Shown one piece after another: positions 55,626 to 64,000 of a stretch of DNA of 64,000 nucleotides. The notes under the pieces are model-generated. The model was not told the DNA's origin, made no database searches, and saw nothing but the letters and a program-made list of their open reading frames with translations. Source of the DNA: Ornithodoros turicata (lineage: Eukaryota > Arthropoda > Arachnida > Ixodida > Argasidae). Location of the stretch: assembly GCF_037126465.1 (NCBI RefSeq), contig NC_088206.1, forward strand, positions 30,196,790-30,260,789, in the 5' to 3' direction. Both the position numbers and the translations under genes were made by a program. How positions within the stretch are numbered: position 1 is the stretch's first letter; each line of letters starts with the position of its first letter.

Positions 55626-56893
55626 ATATAAAAACAACAGTGTACTCCACTACCGAGGCATTACGGCACGGGTTTCAGAGGACCGCCCTCGACCACATGT
55701 ACTGTTGTCATCGCCAACAAAAGCCTGTCCATGCAGTTCCTTGCAATAAATGTCATCTGCATTAATTTCGCAGCCTACTGTGGTCAGTTGCATATGTGTC
55801 TCCTGGTTTCACGTAGAAAGATGATGCGCACCCAGTTGATTGACAGCGGTACGGTGCCACCAAAAGTTTAATGAAAGAAACCACCGAAAAAGTAGTCTTC
55901 TTTCGTCATTAGCCAGCATTACCAAACATACGCACAAAAACGGCCTGGGCGTCTCGTCAAAGTCCTTCTGCAACAACATGTGTAGCATCATGTTCAGTAA
56001 AAGGGGGAGAAGAACCAGAGTCTTCTGTCGGCATTATCTAAACATGCGCACGAAAACAGCACGGGCATGGCATATCATCAAATTCCTTTCGTAACAACAC
56101 GTGTCGCATGACGCAGTGAAGAGAAAAAGGGGGTATGAAACAGAGGAAAAAAAAACGCAGAGGGAAACAGTCCATAATGACGCATTGTCCCGCGAAACAA
56201 CAAAGAAACAAAAACGGGGTATACCTCTCACTTCCCATGTCCCGGTCCACAGCGCATCGCACACGAATCGCATGACATGCTCAATAAAAGGAAAGGCACA
56301 CACACACACGCCAAAGAACGCCCTACTATCACCCAAACACGGGTGCAACGATTCCGCGGACGTCTTATCAAGATCACTCTAACAACGCGTGTTCCATATA
56401 TTTATTAAAACAAACAAACGCGCGCATCGCCCAAGGACGCCGCAAACGCGCCATCCGAAGTCTGCGCCTAACAGGCAATGAATCAAGCCATCATAAAACG
56501 TTCATTAAAAGCAAAAACAAATGAACAAACAAACACGGTCATCGCTCAAGGACGTCGAAAACTTGCCACGGATATGTTAGTCCGCGCGCAACAACAGGTA
56601 ATGAATCAAGCCATCATAAAACGTTCATTAAAAGCAAAAACAAACGCGGGCATCGCTCAAGGACGCCTATCATAAAACGTTTATTGAAAGCAAAAACAAA
56701 AACAAACGCGGGCATCGCTCAAGGACGCCTATCATAAAACGTTTATTAAAAGCAAAAACAAGCGAACACAGGAGCCGTCAAAATCCGTCAATTCATTCCA
56801 CGAAAACAGAAAAAGAAGAAAAAAAAAAGAGAGACAGAAATGGGATCATGACTCAGTACTTATCTCCGACCAATTTCGCGGTCACAAGGAACA

Positions 56894-57533
56894 AGGGTTG
56901 CCACCAGGCCGGTATTATACCGGCACGGCCGGTTATTTGCTCGCTCTGCCGGTTGTCGGTAGGAAGGTGATACCGGCAGCCTTTTGCCGGTATTTGTGGC
57001 TCAAGACATTTCACAGGGGCTCTTGCGAGGTTTTCACTTCAACATTTCACTAGAGCTTGAACAAATCTGGAGCACAGACCCAACTCCGCAATCACCAGCC
57101 GTTTTCTTAGTTATTCATTATTATTATTACTATACTTTAAGTCTTGTGTTCGGAGGGGACAACATCAGTGGTTGTGAAATGCTATTGCAGGTTGTGTCGA
57201 GCCAGGAAGAACTTAGGCCGTATACAGCCATGATGAGATCTCCTCCTGCAAAGAAGGATTTGCGTGCATCGATGCGTTTTTCAAAGTAAATGATAGTCCA
57301 ATCCGGTTGCTCCAATACGATCCAGTGTACCGTTCGTGCCTGTTTTTAGCAATTTCTGCAAACAGCAACTTATGTTTTTTCGAATAATCTTGAGCGAGCA
57401 CGCCCGCTCTTTCTCTCTCTTCGTGCTCACCCATCCTCACCCACTTTCCCTTTCCCACAAACCTTTCCCCTTTCCCTCTATTCCGCCTCCTCTCCCTCAG
57501 CCGGTATTTTTCACTACGAAAGGTGGCAACCCT
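56894..57533. mobile_element. Mutator-like MITE in the right arm of the 7-kb element
   Basis: Perfect 12-bp TIR AGGGTTGCCACC / GGTGGCAACCCT. The 9-bp repeat ACAAGGAAC flanks it (56884-56892 and 57534-57542), as usual for Mutator-like elements. The left arm of the host element shows the empty site (CCAAGGAACGCGCG near 50890, minus sense). Subterminal CCGGTAT motifs occur at both ends. Confidence 0.88.
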
Positions 57534-57776
57534 ACAAGGAACGCGCATCCCTAGGTTCACACAGATCGAGCAGCGCCATCTCACGGGCCAACTCAGGAAC
57601 GACCCAGTGGATGTAACATCGCCAAAAGTAAGTCCCCGTCTACGTTCGAACCTCTGCCCCCAGATGGCACTCAGCCGACACCACCCACGCGTCCTCCCAT
57701 TGGCGCGCTCCGGGTGGGCGGGGGGCGCGAGGGTGAGGGAAAATCTCAGGCCAGCTCTTGACTGAAATTTGGAAAA

Positions 57777-58487
57777 CAACAACAACTTTATTTTCGGTCT
57801 TGGAGAGTGGGGAGTTTCATCGCAACAGGCGATACTCTACCCCAGTGCTTGGTGGAATGGGGGGAATAAAATAACGAGCCCCTTTACAATAACGATCGAA
57901 GTCCGATGGTGTCCAGAAATGTCAGAAGAGCTTTGAGCGCAGAGCGTTGCTGGGCTGGATTGGGCCAGGGACCAAGCAATTTCGGTAGGGAGAAAGGGCC
58001 AGAGTCCAGCTGACGGAGAGACTCGGAGAGTGTGATTCGGGAAGGTTCGTAGTGAGGGCAATGAAGAAGAATGTGCTCCAGATCCTCAAGAGCACCACAG
58101 TGGCAACAGGTGGGAGAATCAATTTGTCTTAAGCGGTAACGCCACTGAGCTGTAAAGGCCACATCGAGGCGCATGCGGTGGATTAATGCAGCATCCTGAC
58201 GAGATGTGTTTCGTGGCATGCGGAAAGCGAGCATGGGATCAACTCTGTTCAACATAGAGGGGGGAAGAATGTCGGTTGTCCGTTGGCGGGAAGCCAGGGG
58301 TGTCACTAGACGTCGCAGAATTGAACGGCGGTCTCCTCTGAGCAGAACAATACGGGTCCGGTTCCGAGACGAGAGTGCTGCTTCTGCGGCGCTGTCGGCC
58401 TGCTCGTTCCCCACGACACCACAATGGGCTGGAACCCACTGGAGAACGAGCCTGTGGCCTGCGGCGTAGATAGTGTGGATAGTGTAG
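57777..58487 (-). mobile_element. 5'-truncated non-LTR retrotransposon, 711 bp
   Basis: Flanked by a perfect 11-bp duplication AATTTGGAAAA (57766-57776, 58488-58498). The minus strand encodes the last part of RNase H (GVVGNEQADSAAEAALS), then ALIHRMRLDVAFTAQWRYRL and a CCHCGALEDLEHILLHCPHY zinc-knuckle-like tail. The frame 58414-57884 is open over 176 codons. The 3' end has AATAAAG and a TTGTTGTTG tail. Truncation and the TSD identify target-primed insertion. Confidence 0.95.
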
Positions 58488-58740
58488 AATTTGGAAAAGA
58501 GCTGCTGCGGTTGGTAAGTCTTCTACAGACATTCCATTCCAGGAGACATTCCATGACAAGTGATCTTGAAAACTACAAAGAACTGGTTGCCCTAGTCATG
58601 AATTGCAGTGAGGAACTAAAATGAGGGTTTGGACGGCGCACACGCGAGGTTCCTCTCTCAAGTGATGACTTCGAGTGCTCGACTAATGGAAGCCTGCATC
58701 AGTCAGTTACCTAAATCTTGATTCTGCAGCATTGGCATTA

Positions 58741-59525
58741 CAGTAAAACCCGCGGATAGCGATATCGCGTATAACGATATCCCTCGTAAAACGATGGTGC
58801 ATGATTTTACTGTAAAAATATACATTGTTTCTATGGGGAAACGACCCGCGTACAGCGATGGAAACCGCGGTTCTGAGAACTCGTATAACGATGTTGGACG
58901 CTGTCCCGTGCGCATAACCTCACCGCAATTTTCGCCGCGATAAGATACAGTAGAATCTCGATTATACGAACCTCACGGGGTAGCGAAAAAAAAAAATCGT
59001 ATCGTCCGAAATTCACATCAAAAGAATTAAAAAAAAATAAAAATTGAGGCAAGAAAATAGACAGCGACTGTTCATTTTCCAATACTGTCAGTGAAAAAGG
59101 TAGGTGGTAACGCCTTTGTGTCTCCGTATTTGGCCAATGCTGCTCAAATTCGCGAGATGACTCAAAAGGCCTAGCACGTGCTTTCCACCCGCGAGTCGCG
59201 CGACAGGGTTCTAAAGCGAGCTTCTCCTAAAGCACGCAGGCGTTAGGTGAAGCCGACTTGCGGAATGGTGACGTGTAGTGTTGCCAGAAGTTGTCCTGAT
59301 ATGTTCCCTGGTTCCCTCCACGAGTTCTGGTCGCTGTTTTCCCAAGCCAGTGCAATGTCATACAGCTTCGAGTTTTTTTTAGCATCTGTTTCTTTTTCTT
59401 TCGCTACACGCGGGGTGGCGCGCGACGGGGACGCGCTATTTAGGTCAGCCCTCGTTTAACGATGTGCCCCGTACAACGATGGAATTCGCGATTACCGTCA
59501 ATATCGTTATACGCGGGTTTCACTG
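58741..59525. mobile_element. pogo/Tigger-like MITE, 785 bp
   Basis: TA-flanked ends CAGTAAAACCCGCGGATAGC and TTATACGCGGGTTTCACTG. Internal ATAACGAT/ATCGTTAT motifs repeat near both ends. A second terminus-like motif CAGTAGAATCTCGATTATAC at 58948 suggests a related element fused or nested inside. No transposase. Confidence 0.82.
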
Positions 59526-61163
59526 TAATCAGCCTTCCAAATGGAAGCTGTGATTTGGAACACTGTTTTAGTAGGACGCATTATATGCAGAACCCACAAA
59601 GAACATAAAAAGACGAAGAACACTACTGTGCAAACCTCTCTGATGTAATGTTCACAGACGGGCACTTTGAGTAGTGTAGCACACAGCAGCACGCAAGTAA
59701 ATGGCAATTCCGGCAGTGCGGTTCTTGCCGCTGAGGTGCACCCCAATGCAGACCCTGCACCCCTGACATCAACTTTTACTGCTTTCTCGGGGTTTATCCT
59801 GCACGCATGGCGTGAACATCTAGCTTCCGCTGTACAAGATCTTTCAGTTGGCTGGACTGCGCAGCCGCCGCTTGCTCGGGTGCTTTCACAGCCTTGGAGC
59901 AACCCATCCCAGCGATCACTGGGGGAGGATGCTCCAAATGATCGCTCCAAACCAGCCCCGCTCCGGCGCTGTGGCGTGATGGCCCCTCTCCACGCTCCCC
60001 TCCAGCCATTTAGTTTAGAGCTAAGCGGACCACACGATCAGTGGTGGGTCTGCACATAACAGCTGATGCGGTAAAAACAGAAAAAAAAAAAAAAAAACGA
60101 GAAAGGAGACGTTTCTTTCTCGCCCCCCGACAATGTGGCGGGCTTGCCTTCCGAGTTAAGGTATTTGAACACGTCACATGGATGTGGCTGCTTATACGAA
60201 AAGGAGTGATCAGGTTTCTCGTACATACGTAACATTTTTATCCTTTCCCCTTCCTCTTTTTCGTCCTTCTGTGTTCTCTGTCAATAAATTTCACGGCGTG
60301 AGTTTGCAGTCGTCATGTTCTTTTTTCCCATGTGTTTGTCCCTAGTCCTATTTGCTGTGCCATGTCTTCGCCGTCACGTTACCAACTACCCCACACAACT
60401 ACAGTGCTACATTTAGAATAAGCTGGAAGGGTTGGTACAAACACATCTTGCAGGCGACAGGAATACAACATTGACGCTGACCACACAACAAATTATGTAC
60501 AGACACACACAGAGACTGACTTGCTATTGGCTGTGCTGATGCAATGCCAGCATCCAGCTGACTGTATAAAACACTGGTCTTGTCTAAAACTCCATTACTG
60601 CCACCAAATAGATATCGGTATTATTCAGTTGCCATCTGCCAGCGGAGCTCTAGGGTGAACTTTCTTTTGGTGTGTCAACATGGGAGACACAGGTGGCTGG
60701 CTCATGGACACATCTATTGATTGTAAGATGTGGCCTGATTTCACGTTCAAAAGAAACATTTTTATCAATAGAAACATATGGGCATTTGATGGTACTTTCA
60801 AATTTGATCCCATTAAGTGAAAAATGAATTATCAGAAGTCATATTAATGGAAGTCTACTGTAGCACACGATTTTTCCACACTGAATTTTGACAAAAATTG
60901 AGCCTGAAAACGTTTGACTCCACATATGCTGCAGAATGGTATAGTATAGTTTTCTGTAACAGAAAGCAGCAGACACAAATTGTGTCTCCTGACCTGGGTG
61001 GCCCAATTTAGCACAGGAGGCCACATATTTCTGGATACGTATTAACAATAATTGTGCTAGAAATTGGGTGATACTGCATTTTTGAAGGTGCAGACCATAC
61101 CAAGATTATCTATGTATGTTTGCCTCATTCGTTTGTTATTTATCCAGGTGTCTTGCTACTTAC

Positions 61164-61254
61164 TGGTGTGGCTAAGACGCCTTCTTGTAGACATAGAATG
61201 GCCTCGTTGATGAAACGTGTGGCTAGACGCATTTGCAGTTCCTCAACAGTATTC
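61164..61254 (-). CDS. HADHA: HADHA penultimate coding exon
   Basis: Acceptor GCTTTTTCAG, then [20 protein letters not shown] and ATP before donor GTAAGT. The segment is a conserved signature of the trifunctional enzyme alpha subunit directly upstream of the [14 protein letters not shown] block, which is found in the exon at 45796-46011. Length 91 nt; enters in phase 2 (two codon bases supplied by the previous exon) and leaves in phase 0. Confidence 0.92.
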
Positions 61255-61322
61255 CTGAAAAAGCAATATTTTCAGTGGGTATAGTATTTAGTTGTTACTG
61301 TATTCCTGTGTAAGGGACTTAC

Positions 61323-61434
61323 TCTAAGACTTTGGGCACTGTGTACTTCCGGAGGATTTCTTCTGCCCCAGGATTAACAGGCCTGTCTTTGACTCCTGGT
61401 GTGTACAAGTAGCAGCCTTTGCCAGACTTCCGTC
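61323..61434 (-). CDS. HADHA: HADHA third-last coding exon
   Basis: Acceptor ACACAAG, then GRKSGKGCYLYTPGVKDRPV and a less conserved AEEILRKYTVPKVL, donor GTAAGT at 61322. GRKSGKG is the conserved start of the C-terminal dehydrogenase lobe in HADHA. Length 112 nt; splits a Gly codon at entry and a Glu codon at exit, both consistent with neighbouring exons. Upstream exons are not found between 61440 and 64000, so that intron is at least 2.5 kb. Confidence 0.9.
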
Positions 61435-62229
61435 CTTGTGTAGGATGTCAAACGTGCGTGCAATGAAAATAAAACAGCGAGCAGTGGGGAAAACTGTTAC
61501 TGCAAGAGCAAAATTGCCAAAAAGAAAAAAAAAAGACTTGCAGAAATCCTTCAAAGAATTTGATTATATTTACTGCACTGATGAAATGATGAAAAATACT
61601 CTATCATTCAGGCAAACACGTCTCGAGTGAGGACACAGTACTGTACAGACATATGATCTGTAGAATACCACTAAAGTGACATTAAACAGCAAGAAGGGTG
61701 TTTCAAGTGTCACGAAATCAAAGCCCTAGTCAAATAAATATGATGTGACCACATTGCAAAGCTTGCCTTTGCCAGAACTGGGGAACACAAAACTGCCAAG
61801 CCCATTTATCATTATCTTCAACACGGTGCAATCACATTCGAACTTCTGGGTAATTCAAACTGACGCCCAGGTCCCACCAAAGTTGTGTACATGAATAGGG
61901 GAAAGCGCTTGGTAGTTCAAACAACAGGCCTGCACTCCAGCATGGCAGCGCCACAATGGAGAGGAGCTCTTCTTTCCTGGCAGGAGAGAATGTAGATATT
62001 GTGCAAGATGTGTACTTCATACAAACACATTACTTGGATAAACCCTAAACGAGGTTCATGTATGCACATCATACATATGGCCCCCGGTTTTCTGCTGCAG
62101 CAAATTCGAAATTCCGCGTCACCGTCTTTTAAATTCTACGATTGTCCGCGGCAAAGAATCAACGGCTGCTTGAAATGAGAAACACTTCATTTTCTTGAAT
62201 AATGTGGGAACAAAAAATATTTTACCAAA
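61435..62229. other. HADHA intron, nothing recognised
   Basis: No TIR, tandem array or coding signature. Confidence 0.4.
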
Positions 62230-63119
62230 TTACAGATTCAAAGAACTGTTGTGGCTCAGCATTACACGACATTTTGTGTTCTCCTCTGACAGAGGGTGCA
62301 GTCTGTCGCCTACAATAATTTTATACCTGCTGAAACACCTTTCAGCATCTATAGAGTTTATAGGAATAGACGAGTTTAGAAAATCCCAGTGCTCCTTGCG
62401 CGCGCATTGCATCCTGGGCGCTTGCTGAGCGGGGGACGAAGAATAATCCTTCACATTACGCTTTCGCTGACCTTGACATGTCGTGGACAATGAAGCGGTA
62501 GGGGTGAAATCAGAACAGTTTGGAGGCCACCCGTTTCTTTTGTGTTAGTAAACTCCCACAGTTCAAAGCGTTGTTAAGCACTCTGGGATTTCCTGAACTC
62601 GTCGATTGACAAATGCTTGATCACAATAGATTCTACCAGAAGGTTTGGACCTTTTCCTATGGCTGGAATGTTCTTGAATTCAGTGAGTTCATGTGACAGA
62701 CTTGACCTGTAGTGGGTCCAAAGCCCTCATGCTTTTGAAGAACTGCCAGCTCTCACTGTTTTCAAGGATATCTTGCACTTTCTGAGCTGCCTGCCTCTTT
62801 CTAGCTTTTCTCCCACGTGGGTAGCTTCTTCCTCTTCTACTCCTTCCTGCCTTATTAGGGCAACATAATTATCCAGCGATGTGGCTTTCAGATAGCCCCA
62901 TAATGCAAACATGACATTGAACACCTTGTGAAAAACAACTTGATGACCCTCAGCTACCCTCAGTAGACTTGCAAACTTTTTGCTGAATACTTCTATGCAA
63001 CCGGTACTTGAGCTCTTGCTGAGATGAGCACAAGAGCACACACGACTCATTGAATGTTCGGGCTTGGGGCTTACAATCATTTTATATGTGACAAACCGAG
63101 GGTCTGGATCCGCCCCTGC
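62230..63119 (-). pseudogene. hAT transposase fragment with a CAGGGGCGGATCC terminus
   Basis: The minus strand begins with CAGGGGCGGATCCAGA at 63119-63104, a hAT terminus matching that of the MITE at 10136-11729. About 40 nt inside, frames read VFSKKFASLLRVAEGHQVVF and then KVFNVMFALWGYL; further down, SSIPINSIDAERCFSRYKII with VGDRLHPLSEENTKCRVML is the hAT C-terminal block (62390-62240). Frames change between blocks and the zinc-finger and catalytic parts are mostly missing. No 3' terminus was found below 62230. Confidence 0.75.
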
Positions 63120-63193
63120 CCGGCAGGGAATAATCGAGAACGGACCGCGGGCATAGTCAAGGCCCGGGCATCAGTCCTAGCATGCACAACATA

Positions 63194-64000
63194 CGAGGGT
63201 GGTTCCACAAGTTTCTGGCCCGAGGTAGAAAATGCGCTCGAATTTGAAAATGTGATTAAGGACGCATGGCGCCATCTGTTGGAGGGCCGGAGCACCACCC
63301 TCAACCCTCTCCATGCTTTTGTCGGTTGGAGAGCGGCATTTCAAACAGCCAGGGTGCACTCTTCAGTTAAAATGGAAAAAATCGAGTACCGCGCTGTGAT
63401 AAGATTCTTGACAAAAGAGGGACTTTCGCCTAAAGAAATTAAAGAGCGACTGAACAACATGTACAGGGAAGCCTCTCCGTCGTACACAACGGTAAGAGAC
63501 TGGGCTAAGCAGTTTCGACTGGGGCGAGAGTCCATTGAAGATGATCCACGCGATGGTCGTCCAGTGGAAGTGGTGACACAAGAAAATTTGTCTCTTGTCG
63601 AGGAGGAAGTGCTGAGCGACAGGCATCTGAAGGTGAAGGAAATCTCAGAGAGGCTTGGGGCTTTCCAAAACAACCATTTTTCGCATCATCGGCGAGGGCC
63701 TTCACATGAAAAAGGTCAGTGCGAGATGGGTGCCACGACTTCTCTCGTCAGTTCAAAAGCAACAGCGCGTCGTCTGTGCCAAAGAGTTTTTGGAGCTCGG
63801 TCAAGAGAACGAAGAAGAAATATTGAAGTCAATTGTCACAGGGGGTGCTCTACTATGATACCCTTTCGAAAAAGGAGCCGATGGAATGGCGCAAACCAGG
63901 AGAAGCACCCCCAAGAAAAGCCAAGGTCACACAATCCACAAAGATCATGGCAACAATATTTTGGGATTGTCACGAGATCCTCCTCATCGACTCCAAAGAG
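63194..64000 (+). pseudogene. mariner transposon, frameshifted, runs off the window
   Basis: A TA (63192-63193) precedes a TIR beginning CGAGGGTGGTTCCACAAGTT. The ATG at 63372 opens an N-terminal helix-turn-helix domain (RAVIRFLTKEGLSPKEIKER; SYTTVRDWAKQFRLGR) with IEDDPRDGRP. A one-base excess near 63657 shifts the frame to LSKTTIFRIIGEGL, and a second break near 63837 falls exactly where the first catalytic aspartate (VTGDE) is expected. Beyond it PMEWRKPGEAPPRKAKV and TIFWDCHEILLIDSKE are typical mariner. Inactive. Confidence 0.92.

Larger units (their letters stand above)
50713..57700. mobile_element. Element of about 7 kb with inverted arms over 1 kb
   Basis: Left arm (50713 to about 51620) and right arm (about 56040-57700) are reverse complements apart from an insertion at 56894-57533. 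Homology stops sharply at TGGGAGGACGCG on the left and CGCGTCCTCCCA on the right. Each arm has tandem GCTTTTAATAAACGTTTTAT units (51015-51185 and 56490-56765). The middle contains other MITEs but no recognisable transposase. Mirror frames at 51098-51556 (minus) and 56101-56382 (plus) reflect arm identity. No target duplication seen; superfamily unknown. Confidence 0.72.
46012..61163 (-). other. HADHA: HADHA terminal intron, about 15.2 kb
   Basis: Donor CCA|GTAAGT at 61163 and acceptor CTGTAACAG at 46012 join in phase 0. The intron contains at least ten transposon insertions listed separately. Between them (46021-47970, 49300-49580, 49930-50710, 59530-61160) I see no gene. Confidence 0.85.

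Noticed and set aside
59667..60059. 130-codon plus-strand frame
   Set aside because: No recognisable motif, no clear splice sites, and it lies in the HADHA intron between repeats.

Overview
The window looks like nuclear genomic DNA of an arthropod, most likely a tick or another chelicerate. I infer this from the only clear host gene, from consensus GT-AG introns, and from the density of tRNA-derived SINEs, hAT, mariner and Mutator-like MITEs, non-LTR retrotransposons, a P-like element and a Polinton. There are no bacterial operons, rRNA genes or CRISPR arrays. The only host gene I can name is HADHA (mitochondrial trifunctional enzyme alpha subunit), on the minus strand. Its last three coding exons lie at 61323-61434, 61164-61254 and 45796-46011, so the final intron is about 15 kb and is full of transposons.

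Layout. 1-4.4 kb: a 1.06-kb terminal-inverted-repeat (TIR) element carrying a SINE with a perfect 13-bp target duplication. 4.5-13.1 kb: one old minus-strand non-LTR retrotransposon (endonuclease, reverse transcriptase, RNase H) cut by an 8-bp-TSD hAT MITE and by a 3.1-kb element whose ends are minisatellites of the palindrome AACTGGTACCAGTT; the latter holds another MITE. 13-21 kb: mostly featureless AT-rich DNA with two fold-back structures. 22-29 kb: nested hAT and mariner MITEs, a solo Polinton-terminus fragment, a decayed hAT transposase and a Ty3-like trace.

32-45 kb is the centrepiece. A P-element/THAP9-like transposase pseudogene (32.0-33.3 and 43.4-45.1 kb) is split by a 10,088-bp Polinton/Maverick (33296-43383) with a perfect 6-bp target duplication TACAAC and TIRs of about 0.8 and 0.94 kb. 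The Polinton keeps the C-terminal end of its integrase, a penton-like minor capsid protein, a small basic capsid-associated protein, the double-jelly-roll major capsid protein and an adenovirus-type protease. I see no protein-primed DNA polymerase, no packaging ATPase and no integrase catalytic core, so it looks like an internally deleted element. Its right half carries small genes on both strands, several with TATA boxes and 55-67-nt introns. Two of them are paralogues sharing a Cys/Trp-rich signature. I do not recognise this accessory set and regard it as the most interesting content here.

46-61 kb is the HADHA intron: a hAT MITE, a SINE, a roughly 7-kb element with inverted arms over 1 kb, several MITEs, a CR1/L2-like fragment, and a 5'-truncated non-LTR insertion with an 11-bp duplication. 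62-64 kb: a hAT transposase fragment sharing its terminus with the MITE at 10.1 kb, and a mariner that runs off the window end. All homology statements are from reading motifs; no database was searched.
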